In this document: positions 44,641-55,190 of the stretch, piece by piece
Position numbering within the stretch: position 1 is the first letter of the stretch
Layout of the letters: each line of letters opens with the position of its first letter
DNA from: Centrapalus pauciflorus
Lineage: Eukaryota > Streptophyta > Magnoliopsida > Asterales > Asteraceae
Direction: 5' to 3'
DNA: 64,000 nt
Assembly (NCBI GenBank): GCA_020465985.1
Contig: JAANYP010002014.1
Span: forward strand, 16,544-80,543
Made by a program: the position numbers and the translations under genes
Notes under the pieces: model-generated
What the model saw: the letters and a program-made list of their open reading frames with translations, nothing else
Told to the model about the DNA's origin: nothing
Databases searched by the model: none

Positions 44641-45760
44641 TAAACTACGCTGCTATCTCATATTCAATTCATTCTGATTAAACAGATACTGAAGACTTTT
44701 ATTATCAGTATAAACAACAAACCGAGACCCATACAAGTAGTGTTGTCTTACCTTCAATGCAAACATAATAGCATCTAACTCAAGATCATGCACGATATGG
44801 TTCTCCTCGTAAGTCTTAAGTTGTCGCGACACATAAGCAATCACTTTCCCTCTCTGCATTAGAACACAACCTAGGTCGGTACTTGAAGCATCACAGTACA
44901 CAACAAAATCGCATGTACCCTAGGGTAATACTAACACTGGAACCTGACATAGCCGTGTCTTTAATTCTCTAAAGGCATGCCCCTGGTCCTCGGTCCACTC
45001 AAATGGTTACGACTGTCGTGTTAACCTCATTAATCAATCCTCAAAAAGTTATAAATAAAGCGACATAGTATCCTGCTAACCCAGAAAACTACAAATTAAT
45101 AGCATTGTCTTAGGCAGCTCCCAACTCATCACTGCCTCTATCTTTGCTGGATTCACTTTAATACCTTTGGGGCTAACTATGTGACCAGAAAACTGCAATT
45201 CTATCAACCAGAATTCACATTTGAAAATTTTAGCGTAAAGTCTCTCATTTCACAGCACAGTTAAAACATCTTTCAAATGATGTTCGTGGTCCTCGGCGCT
45301 CATCGAGTAAATCAAGATGTCATCTATGAACACTATCACAGACCTATACAACATAGCTCTACACACCCTGTTCATCGAGTCCATAAAGCTTGCGAGTGCG
45401 TTAGTTAATCCTAATGGCATCACAAGAAACTTGTAGTATCCATAGTGTGTCCCAAAAGCCGTCTTCGACACATCTTCCTCTCTAGCCTTCAGCTGATGAT
45501 AACGCAATCTCAAGTCAATCTTTGAGAAGTAACTCGAACACTGAAGCTGATAAAAAAATCATCGATACATGGAAGCGAATAATGATTTCTCCACTGACAC
45601 TTTATTCAAATATCTGTAGTCTATACACATCCGCATGCTCTCTTCATTCTTCTTCAAAAAGAATACGGGCGCTCCTTACAAGGATGAATATATATAAATC
45701 CATGATCATGTAGCTCATGTAGTTAAGTCATCATCTTTCACGTCTCAGTAGGTGGCAACC
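44641..45760 (-). pseudogene. pol: Gypsy reverse transcriptase and RNase H
   Basis: Frame 45513-45250 has RYHQLK, KTAFGTHYGYYKFLVMPLGL, and the catalytic VFIDDILIYS box. Upstream near 45640, APVFFLKKNEESMRMCIDYR is readable. Downstream, GHIVSPKGIKV and FEWTEDQGHAF lead to RNase H (44901-44653: YCDASSTDLGCVLMQ, AYVSRQLK, VYTDNKSLQYL). Multiple stops are present. Confidence 0.93.
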
Positions 45761-46076
45761 TATAAGGCCTCCTGGCAATAGGCACCGCTCCAATGATGAG
45801 ATCAGTGTGAAACTCCACTTGGCGATCTGGCAGGAACTCATGCAGCTCAGCTGGGAATACCTTGGGGAAATCTCGAATAACTGGCATATCCTCTATAGTC
45901 TTCTTCTCTTTCTGGGCATCAACAACATAAGATAAGAAAGTCTCTCACCCCGTAGATACAAACCTCTAAGCTTATATTATCCCAATCCTCACCCCAATGT
46001 CGCTCCCTTATACAGTAACACTCTCACTATTAGAAATGGGTATGTTAATCATCTTCTTAGCTCACAAAATATTAGC

Positions 46077-46349
46077 CTATCTAGCAGTCATCCAATACAT
46101 ACCCAAAATAACATCAAAGCTACTGATCTTAATAGGTAGCAGATCGATCATGAAACGATGATTATCAATCTTAAGCACACAATCTCCGTAAACCTGGCTC
46201 ACTAATGATGTACTCTCATCCACTCTCTCAATAATCAATGGAATAGGCAATGCAGTCGAAGAAAAAATAAAATATTCACAAAAAATAATAAACAGATTCG
46301 AGTGATCCACTCCAGAATCTAAAAAAACACATGCACAAATCTCGTTCAA
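46077..46349 (-). pseudogene. pol: Gypsy aspartic protease
   Basis: A 90-codon frame includes VFLDSGVDHSNLFI, where DSG is the retropepsin active site, followed by STSLVSQVYGDCVLKIDN, FMIDLLPI and FDVILGMYWM, the usual Tekay-type pattern. The RT region begins about 300 bp downstream. Confidence 0.88.
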
Positions 46350-46399
46350 ATATATGTACCAGAAACAAAATCTATCGCACCTCGAGCCTCTTTTAAAGT

Positions 46400-46946
46400 C
46401 GTCTGGAATATCCCACCTCTAGCCCGGGGAACCGTATCTCGGCGGCTGGATGAAGCTGGCTCTGCTCTGGTCTCGCTAGTGCTCGCTCCCTATACTGCTG
46501 GCGCTGCTTCTGGGAAATCTCTAATCATGTGTCCTGGCTTCCCACACCGGAAGCATAAGGACTCTTTGGCTGTATATGTGGTGGTCGTATGCCCATGCTG
46601 ATCACAACAATAACACTTAGGCAAGTCTAACGTGCAAGGTCCGACATGACGGTGATGGAATCTGAGATAGTCTGTCTCACCTAGTGAACTATCAGCACGA
46701 CTACTTGAAGCTTGGATCCCTAACCTATACTGTTTTGACCCTGTCCACTGAATCTAAAACTCTGGCTCTGACTCTGGCGCGGTCCCCTCAGTCTCTAGTC
46801 CTTGCCTCTATCTCAGTCCTTTCGGAACCCAAAACACAGCCTCGGGTTTCACCACTAACTTCGACTGTCTCTCTTGGGTGGCGTCTCTAGGGTATCTCGA
46901 ATAACTCGAGGACTGCTCAGACGTCCCCATCCGCTATTGAACGAGA
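46400..46946 (-). pseudogene. gag: Gypsy gag, zinc-knuckle end
   Basis: On the - strand CYCCDQHGHTTTTYTAKESL precedes CFRCGKPGHMIRDF near 46500-46560. The latter is a CX2CX4HX4 knuckle whose last Cys is replaced by Phe. The upstream part is cut by an LTR at 46947. Confidence 0.78.
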
Positions 46947-48059
46947 TGTCGTCAACTCCTCAAAAATAAACTCCAAATAACCTAAGTAGTTAGGGTAAGA
47001 GGGATCGTATCCATGAAGAACATGTGGTTATAGTTGCAGCGAAAACACAAATTCAATTACTTTACTTGATAAAATTACTGACAATGCAAACTTAAAGGAA
47101 AAATTATTATTTAGAAAAGCGTGGAACACAATAACACCAAACACGTAGGTTGTGATTATATGAATGGATGGATTACTTCTGGGTTTTATCACATACAAAA
47201 GTAATTATATTCTATCTTTCATTAGGTTATACTCAAGATCACATAGACATGACCTATTCGCAATATTATCAATGTATCTTGGACACAAAGTATGTTTTCA
47301 TCATCACTCATCTTAAGTCCTATTCTAGCATGAGCTCGGCACGAACGATATGATTGCAATAACTTGTCTTGCGATAATCAACAATATAAGCATGAACACA
47401 AAAACACAATCATATGATTAATTAATGAAAACCACATGGAATGTATTAATGTTATATAACAAAACTATTTGACAAAATATAAAACTTCACTATGGATTAT
47501 CTACAGAAGTAACCGTGATGTGATTAGCCCTTAATAGCCTTCAAATATTGCATCTTGATTAGTGAATAGATCTTCAAGGAATTGGATCGTGGAATGGTTG
47601 AATCGGAAGTGATCTAGACGTTGATTCGGTGTTAAACGGAGTTCCAACGAGTGATAGAGGTGGAAGAGGGGCTTTGGATGTGTGTGAGATGCCTCCTGGA
47701 CATTCTATGGCCTCCCTTTTTATAGATATCTCAAAACCCTAACGGAATCAATTGATGTTTATCCATTCTTTTTGCATAATTCTGTTCGAACAGACTGATG
47801 TGGTTTTTGGAGGTTTAGTTTGCTGAAGCTCTGTCATTCTTCTGAAAATCTTCTGATCTCGGACAGATTGATCACATTTTGATAGATTGATCCGCTGCTT
47901 CTTTTCAAGCCTTTTTCCTCCAATCAACACCAATCTTGCTCATTTGCTTCCATTACCTGATTCAAACAAAATACTTATGAAAGTAGCTTCTTTTCTACAA
48001 AAGAGATGCATTTACATGTAAATTGACCATGAAAACCATTATGTGAAATGCATCGATCA
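46947..48059 (-). mobile_element. Solo LTR of TAT/Athila type inside gypsy gag
   Basis: Non-coding 1.1-kb block starting TGTCGTCAACTCC and ending about CGATCA on the + strand. Its - strand end contains GGATACGATCCCTCTTACCC followed by TTATTTGGAG and TTATTTTTGA, typical of TAT/Ogre and Athila LTR 3' ends, and similar to the phrase in the LTR at 7673-8793. Gag resumes on both sides. I could not read a clean target duplication, so the ends are approximate. Confidence 0.6.
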
Positions 48060-48758
48060 GCTATCTCTGTGAGGGTGGCTGCTCTCTCTAGTTCTCTATC
48101 TCTCGCTCCCTCATGCAGACCATCTATAAAGCTCTCGAAAAAGTAGGTGCGTCGTGTAGCCTCACGAACTCGCGGATGTCTGGTCGTAATCGATCTACCT
48201 TCTTCTTCTTCTTCTTCTTTGTGTTGATGTGCTGACCTTCTTCATGTGGAGAAACTGTCGCTACATCTCTCGTCTCGGGGAATGTACTGCAAATCAAATA
48301 TGACTCTAAACTGCTTCCAGATCATCGCACAAGCCAAAGAAGGGGTGATAGACGACTTAATGGACTTCCACTACTTCCTTTTCCCTTAACAGATATGTAG
48401 CATACCCAACCATAACCTTTATATCTACATGTGCGACCCAAAAACTAGACACATGTCTCGCTTCCAAGACATAGAAACTCCTGGCTCGCCTCTGCCCCTA
48501 AAATCGAGTGAGGCTCTAGTCATAAAGTCCTTTAAAGAGCCTCCTTGTTGTAAAGTAGATGATAATGCCCCTGTCGCTAAATCGGTCCCAATCAATGGAA
48601 TACTTGTACCCATTCTTGCTCCCGATACCCTGGCCTATACCCTATCCAGCTCCATGTGTACCAAAAAACTGAGCCAAAATATCGAGCAAATCTGACTTGC
48701 GGACATACTCGTCGTCCGTTGGTCTGTCGCTCCCTAAACCATCTCCATATCTGTCCAT
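48060..48758 (-). pseudogene. gag: Gypsy gag, N-terminal and core part
   Basis: The start ATG is at 48758 (MDRYGDGLGSDRPTDDEYVRK). Later parts are in shifting frames and include a decayed WWKS-type segment, AMIWKQFRVIFDLQYIPRDE near 48310-48270, and FFESFIDGLHEGARDRELERA before the LTR insertion. These match the order of Tekay/Del Gag. Confidence 0.78.
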
Positions 48759-48930
48759 ACTAACCTGCATAAATTAGAACATTTAAAGAAAAACAATAGG
48801 TCACACAGTTGTTACACAATAAGTTACGTTTATTAAATTCCGCTGGTATCCGTTCCAAGAATGATTCCCAAGGATCCGAACACGGTTTAAGTTCAAGCAT
48901 CCACTAGTGATACTAATATATCAAACACAA

Positions 48931-48942
48931 GCTCTGATACCA
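48931..48942 (-). other. Primer binding site of the gypsy element
   Basis: GCTCTGATACCA on the + strand is the perfect complement of the iMet primer site and directly abuts the LTR at 48943. The leader to the gag ATG is about 170 bp. Confidence 0.92.
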
Positions 48943-51836
48943 TGATGTAACACCTTCGAATTTCAACTAAATACCACGTCATAATGATATCAGAATTTAC
49001 AATGTCACATAAATCCAAAATTATCATGTCAGGGGATTACAACAAAAATCGCTAAATCAAAACTTTGTACAAACATAATACTGAAAAGGTCAAACATCTA
49101 ATACATACAACAGAACCCAAACATATGTAGATATAAAACTGCTGATTATTAGAAATAGAAACTGATTTAACTAATATATGTCTGATACATAACCTGAATG
49201 AGCATAAAAGACACGGTACAAAATATGCAATAGGTGATGTCACCTACAATAATGATGACACGATGATCCACGAGCCACCCCTGATCCTACTGCTATTGTG
49301 GCTGCTGCTGCTCTATCTTCTAACTACCAGAGACATGTTAGACTTGAAAACGTAAGTTGAGAAGCCCGTGAGTGCACGAGGGTTAAACTTTGCATAATAA
49401 TATAACACATAGCAGATAACCCACGATAGATGATGCAATCAATCTTTCTATATTTAATGTATCACACAAGTCTCTGATGTGATCATAATTGAGCTTGAGA
49501 TCCGAAAGCTCTATAAAACTCACAGCTCTGTGGGGACGCCTTTCCCTAGCTAACGGACCCCAAACAGCAGTGGTTAGCCCACAATAAAGCACAGGAGTGA
49601 CCTACCTATAAACTCTGTCGTATATATATGCTCGAATGACTGTTTAGGGACAGTTAGCCTGTTCGATGACCCATAGCGGATAACTCTGGAATGGATCTCA
49701 TCTCATGCACATGTATCACATATAATAATAGGAATAGGATTATACTTGTGAAACGTCCTCATACTTTAAGGATATAATTGATAACACTAGGATCAACACC
49801 AACCCAATGATTAATCATGAAATTTAAAATTGATAAGTTAATTCAGATTTAAGCAGTTCCACACTAAAGCAAGAAATGTATATGTCTACAGTGATAAGTC
49901 TAACTATTACAACATCTTGAATTGTTTTGAAAACATAGAATCCCAGCCCCAAAGCTATATCGTCCATTACGAAAATAGCTTCTAGGGTCACCAAGATATG
50001 AAATGATATGACTAGGATGAAGGTCCAGCTACACCTTTGCCTTCGCCTGAAAATATTGAGAGTCAATGATAAGCTAAAGCTTAGTGATATAACATATTAT
50101 ATATTCAACTAATATTTCTTTACAAGCTGTAGTGAAAACAGGCAGTGTAAGCCTCATAGTATGTGAAAAACCATGCAGTGCAAGCATGGGGTTGGCAGTT
50201 CAAAATACTGATCGGGGATGTGCCGAACCTGACCAGGAAAGTGAATAGGATGATCAGTCCCCGACAGTGGCCTGCTATCAGCCCCAGTCCAGGTCGCATC
50301 AGATTGTGAAGTAGTTATCATGCAATGCAAGCATGATATATGAGACGCACTTTTAATTGAACGCTGGCTACATGTTTGTCACATGTCAAGTACGAGTGTG
50401 CATCATAACAATGAATCATATGTGATTGCCAATTGATATCTATTGAACAATGTGAACATGCCATTGAAATGTAAAATTTGAATGCAAAGACAACAAATGT
50501 TCGAATAATAATATATTACTCACAGTGGTTTGTACAGTGTATGTTGGCTCTGAATCAATGTGTGTTAAACAACAACACAAAGATCCTGTTATGTAAATGT
50601 AATAGTGAATTAGTGTCAGTAATTGCTTAAAACTTGATTCTGAAAAGTTAAGTAAAATGATCCGGAATTCGGACCACACCTGAATTTCGGATGAACCGAA
50701 ATCCGGATGGCCCGAAGTCCATCCCTAATAATTTGCTTTGTAAATCCCATCCGAAATTCGGATGATGCTAGATCCGACATTCGGATGAACTGTTGGTCCA
50801 AATTTGAGTCTGTACTTAATGATTTTTCAAGTATTCCATCCGAGTTGCCTATGGTCCGAAGTTCGCATGATCTGAAATTCATATGATCCGAATTTCGGAT
50901 CATCCGAGGTATGTTCATCAGAACTGAGTTCATACTTGTATTTTTCTAACATTTTCCAGAATTGACTTTTTGGTAATTTATGCATGTTTTGTGACTAAAA
51001 ACTATTGATATGAACTTATTTGCACACTTTTAACACTTTACAACATGAAACATGACTTAAATATACCAAATCAGTCCATTTTGTCCCATTTTGCATCACT
51101 TATCGATGAACACCCACAAAAACACACACTAAATTTCCGAAATCATACTTAGAAGTGGAATCTGAAGCTGAAGTTTGGTATACAACATCTTAACACTCGA
51201 TTTAAACAAATCTATAAAAACATACAACATGCAATAACATCTTATAACTTAAATATGTGATTCGGTTCTTCTCAAAACCGAACACAAAAACCTCAAATTC
51301 GTATTATTCAAAAAAATTTACCTTGATTTGATGATCGCAGTAGTTATAGTTCCTTAAATACAATTTAAATCCAAGCTTTCAGCCTTCAATCTAAAGAGTT
51401 TCATGTTCTTGAGTTGAAGCCGTGGGCTTTTAGTGAGAGAATGAGAGAGACGAGAGAGTTAGAGAGAGTGTGTGTGTGACATATGACAAAATGAACGATT
51501 TTGTTCATTTTATTTGTTTATATTTTGCCTTTATTACACTTAACACCCCTCAACTTTGTATTTTCTCAATTATAATCTTTTAAGTGTCCTGATCAGTTTC
51601 TCATGGTTATGTTTTCTCAAAACTACCATGAGGATTTCTCCTCATTATTGTTATTCTTAAAATATTCCGATGACGGTTCCTTGTTGATTGCTTGCTCAAA
51701 AAACAACGATGAGGATTTCTCCTCATCATTTCTCATATTTAAAATTGTGAACGAAACCGAAATAATAATTCCATTAATGCATTAAATTGTGTCTTAAATT
51801 GTAAATTACAAGTGATTAAAAAGTACGGATGTTACA
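48943..51836 (-). repeat. Gypsy LTR of type H, 5' LTR (2.9 kb)
   Basis: On the - strand it runs from TGTAACATCCG (51836) to GTTACATCA next to the primer site. No second copy is in the window. It holds degenerate ATCCGAAATTCGGAT-type palindromic repeats (50650-50915). An imperfect 50-bp direct repeat lies at about 51615-51663 and 51692-51742. A GA/GT-rich stretch lies at 51437-51478. Small ORFs in it are not supported. Confidence 0.8.
50650..50915. repeat. Cluster of ATCCGAA/TTCGGAT palindromic repeats in LTR H
   Basis: About ten variants of the 7-mer ATCCGAA and its complement occur in 265 bp, several as back-to-back palindromes of form ATCCGAA..TTCGGAT. Confidence 0.8.
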
Positions 51837-51843
51837 ACTTGAG

Positions 51844-52573
51844 TGTCACATCTCGGTCTAATTCTCAACACATATAAGCAGATAAGAAAATAAGACTCAT
51901 AAACAAGCATGCGTGGGAAAGAACTCCAGTACTCACTTGAATGAAGTAATCAACTCAACTGAATTCCCCTAATCACCGTCTGGGCCCAGCTTGATGTTTG
52001 CTCATCCCTGTATACACAATGAATCCCAGAATATTAATTTAAACCCAATTGATAGACATAACAGACTATGCTAGCCTGAGGACAGCCCATCGCAGCCGCG
52101 CTGGCACCATCGTCGATCATGCTCCTACCTTGGCCCGACCTCGATGACCCAAAACAAGCTAGACCTTGCACTGCCTCATGACCCATCATGGCCACACTTA
52201 GGTGATCATGACTCCGATCCTAGGCAAGCTAGTCTTCCCCTGTTCGTTGTCAGATTTGTCCAGAGAGAAACAATTCCCAATCTCGATTTCTAACAAGACG
52301 AAACTCTAAAAATCATTAAAATAACTATACCACAAAGGCTTATAAGCCAACCCCCAACTTTAACAGCTTTAACACAATCAAATCTTGAAATTAGAAGCTT
52401 ACCAAATTTAAAAAGCTCAAGAACAAAGATAACGGTGAATTAGCATCATGATTCGGTAGTTTGTTTGATATTCTTTTGCTTGATTCCTTCTGCTCCAGCA
52501 AGCCCCAAGTCTCATACAAACACTCTCAACCTTTCCTTTAGCCTGAAGCAAAAAGATGAAATTTCAATTAAAG

Positions 52574-52650
<77 letters not shown>

Positions 52651-52905
52651 GTCAATTTTTTGCAACCCGATACCAAATTATCCGAACCCGCTATCGCATT
52701 TTCAGTTCTATGTCAATTAATTCTATTTAATCTCATGATCTCATAATTGTTAATAATCCACTAAAATGATAACTCGATGCCACATATTTCTTAATCGACA
52801 CATATAAATCCACTAATTGGAATATCACTGAACCAACGCGATATCATTAAAACAATTATTCAATAAGAAAAATCCACTTAGTAGGTGAAACAGTGGGATG
52901 TTTCA
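51844..52905 (-). repeat. Gypsy LTR of type G, longer copy
   Basis: On the - strand it starts TGAAACATCCCACTG at 52905. It matches 24815-25401 through 52274, and may continue to GATGTGACA at 51844, seven bases from LTR H. No primer site follows. The lower part is not covered by the other copy, so the exact end is inferred from the typical terminal GTGACA. Confidence 0.6.
52576..52647. repeat. (TA)n(TG)n compound microsatellite
   Basis: About 20 TA units (52576-52615) run into about 16 TG units (52616-52647). The homologous place in the other G LTR has only a short TATATATATA run, so the tract expanded after insertion. Confidence 0.95.
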
Positions 52906-54556
52906 ATATTAGTCTTGGCCTAGGCTTCATCTTGGTTGAGCATTCGACCTCAAATCTTAATCTCTCTCTAATCTATGATTCTTTTAGACACCAAGAGATA
53001 TATACATTTTGTGTGTGTGTGTGTGTTCAAGAGGCTGCCTCAAAACCCCCAAGACTTATAGTCTCAGGGTGGAGGGTTTTTCCATATGGAATACAAGTAC
53101 AAGACTCGGGGTTTGCATGTGTGATGTAGTTGACCCATAAACTTGTTCACGTGGACCTAGAATCTTACAGTCACGGTATTGGGATAACAACGAGACTTAT
53201 ATCTCGGGGTTGGCTCCTCAATTGATGGAAACTAAGTACATGATACGAGGTAGTGACATTTGTTCAAGATAAAAGGCTATGTAAGTCTTGGGTAGGAAGA
53301 TTTTCATATGGAGACTAAGTATAAGTTTAGGAGTGTGAGTGTTTGTATGTAGGTGACCCCGAGACTATAAGTCTCGGGGTGGCCTTCCATATATTAAACA
53401 ACATGTGTGAGTCTCGGGGTGTATGTATGTGTATCCATGAATTAATAAGATAAAATAATAGCTGAAACATATGTATAAGCTATTGAATACAACTACTGAT
53501 TATTTAAACATACATTTGATCATAAATATGATAATTAAGAATTTTTATGAATTGATCTGGACATGATTAACCAGTTAAACATAAATATAACCTGAATGTG
53601 AAAGTACACAGTCTATTAAGACACAGTAAAACACTAACAGTAAGTGTAAGATCAAATTGACAAAGGTTGTGACGGTGAATCTAGTTTACCTGAAATGACT
53701 CAGGGGTGGAATAATCCACTATGAAAGACATTATCAAAGACATAAATAATAACTGCAAGTCATAGATTTACTTGTTAAACATGCTAATTTGAAGTGAGAC
53801 ATATTGTAACTATACTTCTTTGACACTCTATTCGATAGCTAAAATGAGAAGTTGTACACACCATGGTAAGATATTGTTTGATTAATCATGATAAAAATTT
53901 GTTTATCAGATATTATTTAACTGTTTCTACTTCTACTAATTCATTTTATGCTTTTCTTACATCTTGCTACCATTGACCTAGATTTGTTAACTTGAATTCA
54001 GACTCTGGCTATACCACAGTTGTTCATATGAACTTGGGTCGTTGACCACTCCGATGTCACCCACACTGAATATACTAGTTCGTGGCTCAGCCCCACATAA
54101 GTATGAGGCTGGGATTGACAATATCATATGATCCTTAGTATTATGTCTTATGAGTTCTTGAAAATTATGGTCGCTGGACTATTATCACACTTTGACCCTC
54201 ATGACACTAAATTTGCATATTGTGAATACATGTTAACTGTCAAATCTATACACTCACTAATCGTGGCTTAATAGTTGTTGCATATCTCTTTACAGGAAAA
54301 GGAAAACAACCAGTTGGACCAAGTTCTTAAGATAACAAGATCTTAAGCTTGAAGTGACACTAGACCACTACTCAACTTGCATTTTGGTATTGAGTTGAAG
54401 ACAAAAAATTATGGGAGTTTGGTAGATGTGATATGTTTTGATGATGTTTAGTGTAATTACTGCTTAATGTTTTACTAAATCTATCTTAGTTTGTGATTGT
54501 TACTGTATTGCTAGATGTGACCTAATGACTAAGACTCAGTGAAAATGGGTCTTATA
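52906..54556 (+). repeat. Degenerate gypsy LTR of type K, 3' part
   Basis: Non-coding sequence ends GGGTCTTATA before a primer site, as in gypsy LTRs. Between about 52990 and 53420 the word GTCTCGGGGT and its complement recur at irregular spacing. They include a perfect palindrome with 11-bp arms at 53356-53380. A GT run lies near 53011-53026. The left end cannot be placed because type G abuts it. Confidence 0.5.
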
Positions 54557-54559
54557 GTT

Positions 54560-54571
54560 TGGTATCAAAGA
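54560..54571 (+). other. Primer binding site of type K element
   Basis: TGGTATCAAAGA matches the iMet primer site at 10 of 12 bases and is on the + strand. Only about 58 bp of its internal region remain before the B LTR. Confidence 0.6.
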
Positions 54572-54629
54572 ACTAGTTTGAGTGTATCAAAGAGTTATGT
54601 GTAATACTTGATATCATGCTAAAGCAATA

Positions 54630-55179
54630 TGTAAGGTCACCAGTGTCACGGATCTAATCTTGACGTGACGCTGTCCAACGAGAGCGGAATCCTCGTTAGT
54701 GGCTTAATGGATCGATCACGCATGGAAACCGGAGACAAACACAATGATAGTCGATACAACGAACGACCTCACACAGTGTATTTCTCCAAAACTGACTCTC
54801 TGAAATGTTCTAGCTCGCACGTGCATTTGCAAAAGCTCTTAAACTCGTATTTCGCAAAGTCTGTTAATAGACGAACTTAACTGATTAAGTTCGTTTAGGC
54901 CCAAGCCCACGAACTTGTCCAATACCCTACGAACTTAGTTTCACTAAGTTCGTCTGGGTTTGGATAAGTTCGAACCTTAACCTAGAACTTATCCATAGAA
55001 CTTATTCTAGAACTTGTTCTAGAACTTATTATGATTGACTTAGAACATAACATGCAAATGTAGACATCATACATAAATGTGAATTAACACACATAACTTG
55101 TACTAATAAAGCTTCATCTATTATGAATGACTATCTATTACATATCTAGACTGTTATCGTCATACAGGGTGTACCAACA
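54630..55179 (-). repeat. Family B LTR, copy 2
   Basis: On the - strand it starts TGTTGGTACACC (55179) and ends ACCTTACA (54630); 550 bp. It is the 3' LTR of the B tail above it. It shares with copy 1 the hairpins built on AAGTTCG (54887-54916 and 54929-54953). The polypurine complement GACTCCTCCTT is at 55180-55190. Confidence 0.85.
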
Positions 55180-55190
55180 GACTCCTCCTT

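Noticed and set aside
47168..47933. Possible host gene or intron-bearing fragment in 46.95-48.06 kb
   Set aside because: No frame over 65 codons, and its end matches TAT/Athila-type LTR phrasing. Gypsy gag continues on both sides.
46942..48064. Target duplication for the TAT/Athila-like LTR in gag
   Set aside because: The left flank CGAGA and right flank GCTAT do not match, and shifting the ends by a few bases does not give a convincing pair.
24775..52910. ATATT on both sides of a 28-kb unit (24776-24780 and 52906-52910) as a target duplication for gypsy type G
   Set aside because: The left copy lies inside a 21-bp direct repeat of LTR D, so it belongs to that sequence, and the G LTR similarity fades before it. 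AT-rich 5-mers match easily by chance.
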